A stretch of DNA of 64,000 nucleotides from Gracilimonas amylolytica (GTDB taxonomy: Bacteria > Bacteroidota > Rhodothermia > Balneolales > Balneolaceae): the NCBI RefSeq assembly GCF_002911695.1, contig NZ_PQBS01000010.1, positions 1-64,000 of the forward strand. The letters run 5' to 3'. The notes below the pieces were generated by a model. It made no database searches, had not been told where the DNA came from, and was given only the letters and a program-made list of their open reading frames with translations. Position 1 is the stretch's first letter. Each line of letters opens with the position of its first letter. The translations under genes and the position numbers were made by a program. Positions 26,714-35,748 of this stretch are shown here, piece by piece.

Positions 26714-29380
26714 TTAGAAGTTTACACGGATTCCAAAGTTATATCGTCTTGGAAGACCCAAGAAAACTTCAGCATCATCCGCATCGTGATCTTGATCAAA
26801 TCCATTGAATCTACTGTTATCCGTAGCATCCTGGATATATGTTTCATCCAGTACGTTGAAAATGTTCAGGAAGAGTGAAGAACCTTCAAGAATATTATCA
26901 AGCGTGTAATTCAAGTGCAGGTTGAATACAGTGTAGTTAGGTGCCTGCCATGTTTGGGCTCTATCATTTGGATCGTCTCTGTTGATCGGATCGAAGTCTG
27001 ACCAGTGACGGTAGAATGATGTACCAACAACCTGAACATCAAAATTGTTCATTGGCTGCAGACCTAAGACATAAGCAAGCTGTGCTTGAGGAGCATTACC
27101 TACCTTAAGTCCATCAAGGTAGAGATTCAGTTCAGTTGCACTGTTTGGATCTCCCTGATCAGCTAAGTATGTAGCAGAAACATCGCTTTGGTATTCCCAC
27201 AGGTTATAAGAACCGGAAACATCCAGACGTGCCCAATCAGTAGGCTTGTAAGAAGTTTCAAGCTCTACACCGGTGTGCATTTGGTCAAGACCGGAAATGT
27301 TGATCAGTCCCTCATCGCCATTTGGCTGATCTACACCACGTGTAAATGAACGGTCACGTCGGTCAGTCAGGTAGTAGTTAGCATTGAAGCCAAAAGTACC
27401 ACTTGGGTCGCGGTAACGAACACCGGCTTCGTAGAAGTAAAACTTCTCATTTTGTGGGTCTTCATTAACCGCTCCGTTAAAGTCGCTGATAACGTTATCA
27501 AAAATTGGCACTTTAGAAATGTAACCAACATTCAGGTAAATCCCTGTGTTGTCAGTAACGTTGTAAAGACCACCGGCCTTCGCCTGGTAACCTACAATGT
27601 TGTCAGACTCACGAGTCAATGGGCTTCCACCTTCGTTGATAAAGAAGTTTTCGTGAGAGTACTTAATGGTTGAAATACCACCTGTTGCATAAACACTGTA
27701 CTTGTCAGTAGCATATTCACCCTGTACATAACCACCATACCAGTCAACAGTATTAGTGAAGTTATAGTCAACTACATCACCCAATCCGGCTCTGTAATTT
27801 GGATTGAATGGGTCGCCTGTTTCAACATAGTAACGGCCACCGAGTAGATCACGTACTTCACGATAGTGTTCGATCTCGGCCGTTCTCCAGTCTAAACCAG
27901 CTTGCAGCTCAAAGCTTTCATTTACCTGGTAAGACAGCTTAAGAATATCACCAATGGTCCACTGGTTGTTACGGCTGTTACGCAGAATTCCGTTAGCTTC
28001 ACCGTTTGGATCGTTATCTGCAATGGTTGCATCCCAGTCAGCTATTCGCTGATTGTGAGTGTAATCCCATTCAATATCACCAAGGGTACCAGTACCGCCA
28101 CCTTGACCACCAGAGTAATAAAGAACGTTCGTCAGGGTCAGCTTGTCGCTAAGCTCACTGTACCAGTTCAGGTTGATCTGTGGCTTATGGAAAAAGTTTT
28201 CACGTTCGTTAATGAAGTCTCTGCTGTAACGGTTTTGAATGGACGCACCATACCAGGCACCGTCACCAACATATTGTTTCTCATCATATGTGTTAGAAAC
28301 GCCCGCAACGTTTGCATTGAAGAAACGTCCTTTTTCCCAGTGAATATCAGCAGCAGCAGGATCATACCCATCCAGGCTCAGTGCATAGTCGCGATCGTAA
28401 GTAGCTGTATTCATTTTGTAGAGATTCTGTCCGTGACGCTGAGGGGCACCAAGAGCAAAAAGATCTAAACGATTGCTTTCATTAACCTGGTAAGAAGCTG
28501 CAAGGTGGTAAGCCCACTCGTCAGCCCAGGTTCCTTCTACAAGACCTTCAGCTGTTTTTCTTACACCAACAGCACTAAAGGCAAACTTGTCATTGATCAT
28601 ACCAGAGTTCAATTGAAGGGTGGTTTTATTCAAAGCACCACTTCCATTCTCAAACTTGATAGAGCCACCCGCTTTATTTTGAGTCGGGTCAGTAATAATG
28701 TTCAACGTACCACCTACAGATGGAACCGCAAGGTTTACGTTTGAAATACCTCTCTGCACCTGAATAGAACGAGCAGCATCACCAACACCACTCCAGTTTG
28801 ACCAGTATACCCAGCCGTTTTCCATATCATTTACAGGCACACCGTTGATCATAACGGCAACGTTACGCTGGCTAAATCCACGCACGTTAATCCTTGCATC
28901 ACCGGATCCACCACCTTCACCGGTAGAGTAAACAGATGGCGTGATGTTCAGAACTTCAGGAAGGTTACGGGAACCAAGCTGAGTTTGAATAGCTTCCTGA
29001 TCAACATCAGTAAAAGCTACAGGTGTAGTTTGATCTGAACGAGAAGCAAATACCTCAAGTGCTGTCAAAGACGCACTTGTCAGCTCAAGTTCAAAATCCA
29101 GTTCCAGGTCGCTGGAACCAACAGTAATTTCTTCAGTTATAGTAATATAACCAACACTGGAAACACGGATGGTGTATGTACCCGGCTCAACGCCTCTGAT
29201 CACATACTCACCGTTCAGGTCAGTAGCATTACCCTGGGACGTGCCCATTAGGATCAAGTTGGCGCCAATGATTGGCTCTCCCGATCCCTGCTCTGTTACG
29301 GTACCACGGATGGCAGACTGCGCAAATGCCGCCCCGGAAATACCAAGAATTAAAAATACAGTGGATAGATATTTTAACAT
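26714..29380 (-). CDS. TonB-dependent outer-membrane receptor
   Basis: An 888-residue receptor that imports a substrate through the outer membrane using TonB energy. The signal peptide ends near residue 20 (AAFAQ), followed by a carboxypeptidase-regulatory-like domain (about 22-110, IRGTVTEQGSGEPIIGANL), a plug domain (about 120-235, with RGFSQRNVAVMINGVPVND) and a 22-strand-type barrel ending in the C-terminal aromatic F. No SusD-like partner is adjacent, which argues against a polysaccharide locus; the substrate is unknown. The gene stands alone between a promoter candidate at 29522 and a clear terminator. Confidence 0.95.
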   Translation of the reverse strand: MLKYLSTVFLILGISGAAFAQSAIRGTVTEQGSGEPIIGANLILMGTSQGNATDLNGEYVIRGVEPGTYTIRVSSVGYITITEEITVGSSDLELDFELELTSASLTALEVFASRSDQTTPVAFTDVDQEAIQTQLGSRNLPEVLNITPSVYSTGEGGGSGDARINVRGFSQRNVAVMINGVPVNDMENGWVYWSNWSGVGDAARSIQVQRGISNVNLAVPSVGGTLNIITDPTQNKAGGSIKFENGSGALNKTTLQLNSGMINDKFAFSAVGVRKTAEGLVEGTWADEWAYHLAASYQVNESNRLDLFALGAPQRHGQNLYKMNTATYDRDYALSLDGYDPAAADIHWEKGRFFNANVAGVSNTYDEKQYVGDGAWYGASIQNRYSRDFINERENFFHKPQINLNWYSELSDKLTLTNVLYYSGGQGGGTGTLGDIEWDYTHNQRIADWDATIADNDPNGEANGILRNSRNNQWTIGDILKLSYQVNESFELQAGLDWRTAEIEHYREVRDLLGGRYYVETGDPFNPNYRAGLGDVVDYNFTNTVDWYGGYVQGEYATDKYSVYATGGISTIKYSHENFFINEGGSPLTRESDNIVGYQAKAGGLYNVTDNTGIYLNVGYISKVPIFDNVISDFNGAVNEDPQNEKFYFYEAGVRYRDPSGTFGFNANYYLTDRRDRSFTRGVDQPNGDEGLINISGLDQMHTGVELETSYKPTDWARLDVSGSYNLWEYQSDVSATYLADQGDPNSATELNLYLDGLKVGNAPQAQLAYVLGLQPMNNFDVQVVGTSFYRHWSDFDPINRDDPNDRAQTWQAPNYTVFNLHLNYTLDNILEGSSLFLNIFNVLDETYIQDATDNSRFNGFDQDHDADDAEVFLGLPRRYNFGIRVNF

Positions 29381-29521
29381 GGTGTTTGTTTTTTGTTGTG
29401 AGGTTTTGTTAAAAACGACTTTAGAAACATTCTTACATATTATTCCAAGTCATAAACTTAGAGCTTAAATAGATATTGAAGCCCGGTAAAAGACCTGACT
29501 AGATCTAAGATTCAAGCCTTG

Positions 29522-29529
29522 CAAAGATA
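29522..29529 (-). promoter_or_regulatory. Promoter -7 box upstream of the TonB receptor gene
   Basis: TATCTTTG on the minus strand, a perfect TAnnTTTG. No TTG sits at the ideal 20-base spacing; one lies closer, next to a small hairpin (GGGATT/AATCCC). It implies an untranslated leader of about 135 bases. Confidence 0.5.
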
Positions 29530-29577
29530 GGGATTATAAATCCCAACATCCCCGACTTTTTTCTATTTAACACTAAC

Positions 29578-30273
29578 TTAATACGTCTTGCTGATCGCGT
29601 GTGAACGATAAAAGTTCACGATTGTCTCCTGCTTTACTCCAGCATAAAACAACAGCACAATAATACTAAAAATCAGCTGCAATTTGAAGACTCCTATCTC
29701 CTCATAGCGGCGAGCAGAGGTAGTTACCGATTTGGGTATGATTCGGAACTGCATTCGTTTTTTTATGCGCCTCACGATCTCCTGATCTTCCATTACCACA
29801 AGCGCTTCATCAAACCCGTTTATTTCATTAAATACCTTTTTTTCCACGAACAGACTTTGATCACCAAAGCGAAAAAGATCTACATCAAATTTTGTGAACC
29901 AGGCATAGAATGTTAACGCAGGGTGGTCACGATCAAAAGTTAACCGAAAACACCCGCTGCATGCACCACTCTCAATGGCCTTTTGGATGTCATTCAAGAA
30001 CGAAGGAGGAGGAAATGAGTCGGCGTGCAAAAAATACAACCACTCACCTTTTGCAACCTTCGCTCCATAATTCATTTGCTGCGCCCGGCCTTTTTTGGGG
30101 GATTTGTGAACCGAGGCACCTGCTTTTTCAGCCTCCGCCGCCGTTTGATCTTTGCTTCCCCCATCAACCACAATAATCTCGGCATCGCCTACGGTGGTGT
30201 TCTCTTTAAGAAAGGCTACCAGCTTCCCAATATTCTTTTCTTCATTAAAAACGGGGATGATTATGCTGACCAT
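29578..30273 (-). CDS. Family 2 glycosyltransferase of the arsenosugar/rSAM-associated type
   Basis: A 231-residue GT-A transferase. SIIIPVFNEE opens the fold, followed by VVDGGSKDQT, GRAQQMNYGA and FLHADSFPPP, the signature of the subfamily found beside ArsS-type radical SAM enzymes. A hydrophobic segment near residues 202-220 may anchor it to the membrane. It is the last of three same-strand genes (peroxidase-like, ArsS, transferase), 140 bases after arsS. In the known pathway a transferase is expected to attach or process the sugar part of the arsenosugar; the acceptor here is inferred from context. Confidence 0.85.
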   Translation of the reverse strand: MVSIIIPVFNEEKNIGKLVAFLKENTTVGDAEIIVVDGGSKDQTAAEAEKAGASVHKSPKKGRAQQMNYGAKVAKGEWLYFLHADSFPPPSFLNDIQKAIESGACSGCFRLTFDRDHPALTFYAWFTKFDVDLFRFGDQSLFVEKKVFNEINGFDEALVVMEDQEIVRRIKKRMQFRIIPKSVTTSARRYEEIGVFKLQLIFSIIVLLFYAGVKQETIVNFYRSHAISKTY

Positions 30274-30335
30274 GAATGCTTTTTAACTTAAAACCGATCT
30301 CAGAATTTATATAAACGTGCCTGATGACATACCTT

Positions 30336-30352
30336 GGCGTATGCAATACGCC
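30336..30352. promoter_or_regulatory. Inverted repeat between arsS and the glycosyltransferase gene
   Basis: GGCGTAT-GCA-ATACGCC, a perfect 7-base inverted repeat with a 3-base centre. A second one, ATTCAA-TG-TTGAAT, lies at 30384-30397. They could be operators or RNA hairpins; no T-run follows the first. Confidence 0.35.
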
Positions 30353-30413
30353 CTTACTGTTTCCTGACTATCTTTAATTCAAAATTCAATGTTGAATGTA
30401 CTTTGCTGAATAT

Positions 30414-31460
30414 TCAAGTGGTTGCCCCGCCACAGCTGCTTCCGGCTCCTGCCGTACAGCCAAAACAGTGCTGATTGACCACGATCTCCCGGTCATTAAG
30501 CTTGCCAAGATCAAAATTTCTAATGTGCTGAACACTATCCTGATGGGTTTCCATCTCCAGCATCTGATTGAAATCACAGTCATATAAACTTCCATCCCAA
30601 CCAACGGAAATGGTATTACGGCACATCACCCCCATAGCGGCTGAGGGATTAAAGGATTCCACCAGCTTTTCCATGTAATCATCCAGATTACCGGACATCA
30701 ACAGGAAATTCAGGAATCGACTGATCGGCAAATTGGTAATAGTAAAGAGATCATTAAACTCAATATCATGTTTCCGCCTCAGCTCCTTTTTGAATTCCTG
30801 CTTGATCTCCTCCTGATCTCCCGGCAGAAAAGCCCCAACCGGATTGTAAACCAGATTCAGCTTTAACCCGGTGTCTTTTTTCCCATAACCGATCTCATTC
30901 AGTCTCTTCAGCGCCACAATGGACTTGTCGTAAGTCCCCTCACCCCTCTGTCGGTCAGTCCTGGATCTACTGTAAAAAGACAGCGAACAGGTCACTTCTA
31001 CTTTGTGCTTTTTAAAAAACTCCGGCAGGTCGCTGAATTTATTGGTCGTCAAAATGGTAAGATTGGATCTAACAATGATCTGTTTGCCCATTTCAGACAC
31101 CTGTTCCACAAACCACCTGAAGTGCGGGTTCATTTCCGGAGCCCCACCGGTCAGATCTACGGTTTGTATGTCCGATGACCTCAGTGCCTTAAGGCAGTAT
31201 TCAAACGTTTCTTTACTCATGATCTCCTGCCGGTCGGGGCCCGCATCCACGTGGCAATGTTTACAGGTCATGTTACACATGTATCCGACGTTCATCTGAA
31301 AGATCTCGATCCCGGTTGGTTTAAGTGGGAACAGTCCAATATCATCCAGTTTATCTTCGAATCTGGACAGAGACTTGATCCTGTCGTTGTGTTTATTAAT
31401 AATATCAAGCTGCACATGAGGCTTTGATAGTTCGTGCGTTTCTGCTTTAAGAGACTTCAT
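30414..31460 (-). CDS. arsS: Arsenosugar biosynthesis radical SAM enzyme ArsS
   Basis: A 348-residue radical SAM enzyme. The cluster-binding motif is C62-x3-C66-x2-C69 in MCNMTCKHCHVDAGPDR, a sequence typical of ArsS. A Cys-rich C-terminal domain follows (VMCRNTISVGWDG, YDCDFNQML) ending in HCFGCTAGAGSSCGG, again characteristic. ArsS transfers a 5'-deoxyadenosyl group to dimethylarsenite on the way to arsenosugars. The flanking peroxidase-like and transferase genes support this. Its stop is TGA, but no conserved sequence follows, so selenocysteine read-through is unlikely. No arsM methyltransferase is adjacent. Confidence 0.9.
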   Translation of the reverse strand: MKSLKAETHELSKPHVQLDIINKHNDRIKSLSRFEDKLDDIGLFPLKPTGIEIFQMNVGYMCNMTCKHCHVDAGPDRQEIMSKETFEYCLKALRSSDIQTVDLTGGAPEMNPHFRWFVEQVSEMGKQIIVRSNLTILTTNKFSDLPEFFKKHKVEVTCSLSFYSRSRTDRQRGEGTYDKSIVALKRLNEIGYGKKDTGLKLNLVYNPVGAFLPGDQEEIKQEFKKELRRKHDIEFNDLFTITNLPISRFLNFLLMSGNLDDYMEKLVESFNPSAAMGVMCRNTISVGWDGSLYDCDFNQMLEMETHQDSVQHIRNFDLGKLNDREIVVNQHCFGCTAGAGSSCGGATT

Positions 31461-31507
31461 TAAAATAATAGTTTAAACATTCATCAGTGATTTTTGGGTC
31501 TGCCAAT

Positions 31508-31843
31508 TTACATGGATACATCCTTCACTTTGTTCATCATCTGCACGCCATGCACCAGGGAGGAACCTCCCCTAATGGCAGCCGACACGTGCACCGCCTC
31601 CATCATTTGCTCCTCACTTGCTCCGTTTTCCAGGCTGTCAGTTGTGTAGGCATCAATACAATAAGGGCATTGAACCGTATGAGCGACCGCCAGTGCGATC
31701 AGTGCTTTTTCACGTTTTGATAGCGCTCCTTCTTCAAAGACCTCTCCGTAATAATCAAAAAACTTTTTCCCCAGTTTCTCCTGAAATTCAGAGATATCGC
31801 CAAATTTTTTCAGATCATCTTTAATGTAGTATGATTTTTCCAT
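31508..31843 (-). CDS. Arsenosugar-associated peroxidase-like protein (CMD family)
   Basis: A 111-residue carboxymuconolactone decarboxylase/AhpD-fold protein. The redox pair C59-x2-C62 lies in VQCPYCIDAYT with the nearby His of the AhpD-like proton relay (EAVHVSAAIRGG). Small proteins of this type regularly sit beside arsS and are thought to act in its pathway, though their reaction is not established. It is the first gene of the cluster, 47 bases before arsS on the same strand. Confidence 0.88.
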   Translation of the reverse strand: MEKSYYIKDDLKKFGDISEFQEKLGKKFFDYYGEVFEEGALSKREKALIALAVAHTVQCPYCIDAYTTDSLENGASEEQMMEAVHVSAAIRGGSSLVHGVQMMNKVKDVSM

Positions 31844-32022
31844 GACATGCCGTTGTTTTTATTAATAGTATATTTGATGCCCGCTTCAACCCTATTCTTA
31901 CTAAAATAATTTAGGGAAGAGCCAAGCCGTGATTCTTAAGAACTAATTATTTTACTTAAATATGAAACCATTCTTCTTAATTTCCCTTTAAGTACATATA
32001 AACACTAACTAAATCTCAAAAC

Positions 32023-32502
32023 ATGAAACTTATAAAACTACTTAGTTTACTATTTGTCATAACCGGATTTACTCTTTTGTCTAATCCGAGTGCTTACGCT
32101 CAGGCAAATGGAAATGGCGGCAATGTTGGTATTGGTGCCATGCTGGGTGAACCAACCGGTATTTCAGTTAAGGTCTGGAATAACTCCAACAACGCCTTCG
32201 ATGCCGGTGTAGCCTGGTCATTCGGCGATAATGATGCTCTACATTTACACGCTGACTACCTGTTACACAAATGGTTCAGTGATATCGATCAGGGCGCGCT
32301 TGCTTTCTATTACGGAATTGGTGGGCGATTGGCTTTTAGTGATCCTGATTCTGAGATCGGAATCAGAGTACCTTTTGGACTAAACTACATCATTCCTGAT
32401 TCACAGATCGACCTGTTTGTGGAAGCTGTGCCAATTTTAAATCTGGCACCTGATACTGATTTTGACGGCAACGGTGCGGTTGGTATCCGTTATTATTTCT
32501 AA
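32023..32502 (+). CDS. Small exported beta-barrel-like protein
   Basis: A 159-residue protein with a signal peptide ending at about residue 26 (SAYAQ). The mature part is glycine-rich with alternating hydrophobic strands (VGIGAMLGEPTGISVKVW, YYGIGGRLAF, GAVGIRYYF) and ends in an aromatic F, the pattern of a small outer-membrane barrel. No family function is recognised. Its last four bases overlap the end of the convergent MBL-fold hydrolase gene. Confidence 0.65.
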   Translation: MKLIKLLSLLFVITGFTLLSNPSAYAQANGNGGNVGIGAMLGEPTGISVKVWNNSNNAFDAGVAWSFGDNDALHLHADYLLHKWFSDIDQGALAFYYGIGGRLAFSDPDSEIGIRVPFGLNYIIPDSQIDLFVEAVPILNLAPDTDFDGNGAVGIRYYF

Positions 32503-33389
32503 ACTAATGCCAGGAAAGGATCGGGCGGGTCAAGAGAAATGACCTGCCCTTCTTTTGCTAAACCAACGTGTTCAAATTTTGAGGCATATCTTTTCTGAAC
32601 CTCCCGGTTTACCTCATCTAATGTATCATCATCCTTATCAGGATCATGATGTATCAGACACAATCTTTTAACTCCGGCTTCTTCAGCCAGCTCTACTACT
32701 TCTTCCCAGGCTGAGTGCCCCCACCCTTTTCGGTCTTCATATTCTTCTCTGTTGTATTGCGAGTCATGCAATAACATATCTGCTCCTTTTACAAAAGAGA
32801 TAAATTCTGTTCTAAAATCATGCACGTCCTTTCGGTCACCTAACATGATCTCATTATCCGGAGCATAGACAATGGTAGAATTGCCTGCCGTTAACTTATA
32901 GATCGCGGTTGGCACGGTATGTACCGCCCACATATATTCCACTTGATAGGAACCGAAATCTACAGGCTCAGGGTCTGTAGTGATGCAGTTGATATCCGCC
33001 TCCAGCATATCCATAGATACCGGAAAAAAGGTATTGGACATATGCCCCTGTAAGATCTCCTGACATCCCATATCTCCATTTGGCGGCATATAGATCCGGA
33101 AACAATTTTCTGCATCATAAAATGGCTTAAAGAAAGGAAAGCCCTGCAAATGATCCCAATGTGGATGTGTTATAAACACCCGGCCTTTATGCCCCGCTCC
33201 GTTACCGTGAAGCTCGTTTCCCAGATTTCTGAACCCCGTTCCACTGTCGAATACCAATAACGTATCCTCACCGGGTATTTCTACCTGAACGCAGGACGTA
33301 TTACCACCATATCGCATGTTTTCATCGTTTGCGCATGGTGTAGAGCCTCTGACTCCCCAGAGTTTAATTTTAATGGGTTGTGAGTTCAA
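32499..33389 (-). CDS. MBL-fold metallo-hydrolase
   Basis: A 296-residue cytoplasmic metallo-beta-lactamase-fold protein. The zinc motif HPHWDH is at residues 75-80; further ligands are probably His147-type (WAVHTVPTA), HDSQYN and LIHHDPD. The order resembles RNase Z/PhnP-like hydrolases, but the substrate is unknown. The start is TTG at 33389, because no ATG or GTG is in frame upstream and residues KIKLWGVRGSTPC match the family N-terminus. It overlaps the convergent barrel gene by 4 bases. Confidence 0.87.
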   Translation of the reverse strand: MNSQPIKIKLWGVRGSTPCANDENMRYGGNTSCVQVEIPGEDTLLVFDSGTGFRNLGNELHGNGAGHKGRVFITHPHWDHLQGFPFFKPFYDAENCFRIYMPPNGDMGCQEILQGHMSNTFFPVSMDMLEADINCITTDPEPVDFGSYQVEYMWAVHTVPTAIYKLTAGNSTIVYAPDNEIMLGDRKDVHDFRTEFISFVKGADMLLHDSQYNREEYEDRKGWGHSAWEEVVELAEEAGVKRLCLIHHDPDKDDDTLDEVNREVQKRYASKFEHVGLAKEGQVISLDPPDPFLALV

Positions 33390-33492
33390 ATGATCTTGAT
33401 TTTTAGACCGGGATGTCCTTCCGGGATGATAAAATTTTGTATGCCAAATATATAGCCAATATTAAATCATGCCCATTATAATAAAGTAATAT

Positions 33493-35526
33493 TTATTCTT
33501 CCTCATCCTGACCTTCATCATCCCCATCATCAGCAGACCGTTTTAACTGGTCGATCTCTTTTTTCAGTTCAATGATGCGATCCTGTTTTTCCTCGATCGC
33601 TTTATCTGCCTTATCAATTTTTTCCTGGATCTCATCCAGAAGGGCATTACCGCGGTTGGTTGGCTTAAAGTAGGTCTTAGCTTCCTGATATTGTATCATT
33701 TCACTTTCCAGTCGGGATACATCTTTCTTCAGTTTATCGCGTTCTTTCTGAAACTTGATGATATCTTTTCTGGTATCCGGGTCGATACCCTGATTGGCAA
33801 GTTTTTTCTCCATTCCAAGATCTGAACCCAGGGCTCTGTATCGATCGTAGATCACATCACAGGCTTCCCGGTATTGCTTCCAGATCTTATTCTTCATTTT
33901 GATGGGCACATAGCCAATGTCCTTGAATTGCTGTTGCAGTTCTTTGGCTTCCTGAACCGCCAGTGCCGGATCCTCATGCTCACCCAGTTCCCTGAGCTTT
34001 TCAAGGATCTCCTCTTTTTTAGCGAGATTTTCTTTCTGATCTTTACGCTGACCTTTGAATGCTTCACGGCGCCGGTCATAAAATTCATCCATCGCTCCCT
34101 TGAACTGCTTCCAGATCTTGGAAGACTTTTTACGCGGAACCGGTCCGATCTTCTTCCATTGCCCCATCAGGCTCTGCATGGTCTGGTGACCTTTATCAAA
34201 ATCGTCTGTTTCCTTGACTTCATTAGCTTTCTCGATCAGCTTAAATTTCTTCTCAAGGTTTTCCTCTTCCTGCTCTCTCAGAAGATCAAGATTATCAGAC
34301 TTCACCTCGTTGAATTTATCTGTGGCCGCCTTGAACTTCTCCCACATCTCATTTTCATCTTTCTGAGGAAGATTACCGGCTTTTTTCCATGCTTTATGAA
34401 GCTTATTAACCTTTCGGGCTGCCTTGGCGATGTTTTCCTGATCAACCAAAGCCTCAGCTTCTTTCACCAGCTTTTTCTTCTTCTCGAGCGCTTTCTCGAT
34501 CACTTCCCGGTACTTCTTATCAACCTTGAACCGGATCTCATTGAACGTATCCTGCACCTTGTTGAACCGGTCCCACAGAGGCTGATTCTTATCGGACGGT
34601 ACGCGGCCAACTTTTCTCCATTGGGAGATCAATTTGTTAAACTCATCCTCGAGTTCTTCAAAATCAGGACTTTCATCCTCGAGTTTCTTAACCAAGGCAT
34701 CCATCTTATCTAACAGCAGCAGTTTCAGCTCCAGGTTCTCTTCTTCTTTCTGCAGTTTCTTAACGAGGCGATCCACTTTGTGATCTTCAAACTCATCCAT
34801 GAGTTCCTTGAAGCGCTCATCCAGCGTTTCAACTTCACCCTGTGGCAAAAGTTTAATGGACTCCCACTGCCCTTTGATCTTTCCTACCTCTTTGGTGGCC
34901 GTCCAATTCTCTTCATTTACAATATCAGAAAGCGATTTTAAAAGCTCTTTTTTACGGGCAAGATTCTCTTCCTTCTTACGATTAAGCTCTTCATAATGAG
35001 CCCGCTTCTTTTCTTCAAAATTTTCCCGGAGCTCTTCAAATTCCCCTATCATTGACTTCACCTTTTCACTGGCTGACTCAGGACCTTCCGTGATATTTTG
35101 AGCCATATTTGCCAGTTCGGTAGTCACAAAAGCCCAGTCGGTTTGCTCAACAAGTTCTTTGGCTCTATCTACGATGTCTGAGTAAAATACCTCAGCCGAT
35201 TCTTCATCTTCACCCTCATCTACTTCAGATCCATCTGAGGCTTCTGTAACTTCAGGTTCAGATTCCTCAGTAGTTTCATCCGCAGTATCTGAACTTTCCT
35301 CTGCATTCGGTTCCTCAGATGCAGTTTCAGAGGCTTCACCTGCTTCCTCAGTTACATCTTCAGCAGGGTTATCTTCTGCTGTCGGTTCCTCTGAATTATG
35401 CGCTTCAGTTGAATCAGAAGCTGCTTCTGATTCAGGTTGTTCGGATTCAACCGCCTGCTTTTTTTCTTCAGCAGTGATTTCTTCTTTCTTTTCAGAATCG
35501 GTATTGTTTTGCTCCAGGTTCTCCAC
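33493..35526 (-). CDS. DUF349 coiled-coil protein
   Basis: A 677-residue protein. The first 110 residues are extremely acidic and low in complexity (Glu/Ser/Ala/Thr). The rest is helical, made of repeated DUF349 units, each with a W-(E/K)-x-(F/I)K.. pattern such as LWDRFNKVQDTFNEIR, MWEKFKAATDKFNEVK and IWKQFKGAMDEFYDRR, and ends in a coiled coil and an acidic tail. The family is common in Bacteroidota; its role is unknown. The start is GTG, 5 bases after an AAGGAAGG ribosome site. Confidence 0.85.
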   Translation of the reverse strand: MENLEQNNTDSEKKEEITAEEKKQAVESEQPESEAASDSTEAHNSEEPTAEDNPAEDVTEEAGEASETASEEPNAEESSDTADETTEESEPEVTEASDGSEVDEGEDEESAEVFYSDIVDRAKELVEQTDWAFVTTELANMAQNITEGPESASEKVKSMIGEFEELRENFEEKKRAHYEELNRKKEENLARKKELLKSLSDIVNEENWTATKEVGKIKGQWESIKLLPQGEVETLDERFKELMDEFEDHKVDRLVKKLQKEEENLELKLLLLDKMDALVKKLEDESPDFEELEDEFNKLISQWRKVGRVPSDKNQPLWDRFNKVQDTFNEIRFKVDKKYREVIEKALEKKKKLVKEAEALVDQENIAKAARKVNKLHKAWKKAGNLPQKDENEMWEKFKAATDKFNEVKSDNLDLLREQEEENLEKKFKLIEKANEVKETDDFDKGHQTMQSLMGQWKKIGPVPRKKSSKIWKQFKGAMDEFYDRRREAFKGQRKDQKENLAKKEEILEKLRELGEHEDPALAVQEAKELQQQFKDIGYVPIKMKNKIWKQYREACDVIYDRYRALGSDLGMEKKLANQGIDPDTRKDIIKFQKERDKLKKDVSRLESEMIQYQEAKTYFKPTNRGNALLDEIQEKIDKADKAIEEKQDRIIELKKEIDQLKRSADDGDDEGQDEEE

Positions 35527-35589
35527 AGTAACCTTCCTTTCCTCGTAGTTCTTTTTGATTTACGGCTCTAAGCCTTCTATTTATTTTAG

Positions 35590-35621
35590 TGAAGATAATA
35601 TATCTGCCCGTTCTTTGGCAA
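35590..35621 (-). promoter_or_regulatory. Possible promoter of the DUF349 gene
   Basis: On the minus strand TTG (35619-35621), 21 bases and TATCTTCA (35590-35597), matching six of eight positions of the TAnnTTTG box. It lies 64 bases before the gene. Confidence 0.4.
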
Positions 35622-35689
35622 TTGAAAGGGAAATCTACCCAAATTTAATCGTATCACTTTGGAATCAGTTATTCACCAACTTGAGCGCA

Positions 35690-35722
35690 TAAAAAAAGGT
35701 GCACCTTCATGCACCTTTTTTA
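35690..35722 (-). terminator. Terminator of the MscS-type channel gene
   Basis: AAAAAAGGTGC pairs with GCACCTTTTTT; T-runs exist on both strands. It lies 27 bases after the channel stop codon. Confidence 0.87.
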
Positions 35723-35748
35723 ACGAATTCTGTATGTGAAACTATGAT

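Noticed and set aside
27902-28468. A 188-residue reading frame on the plus strand, antisense to the TonB receptor gene
   Set aside because: It has no recognisable family, an odd composition and lies wholly inside a strongly supported gene; it is a codon-bias shadow.
30400-30416. Selenocysteine read-through of the arsS TGA stop
   Set aside because: The protein already ends with the usual GSSCGG tail and the downstream codons encode nothing conserved.
33874-34713. A 279-residue reading frame antisense to the DUF349 gene
   Set aside because: It is rich in Leu/Phe/Ile because it complements a Lys/Glu-rich coiled coil; no gene signals support it.
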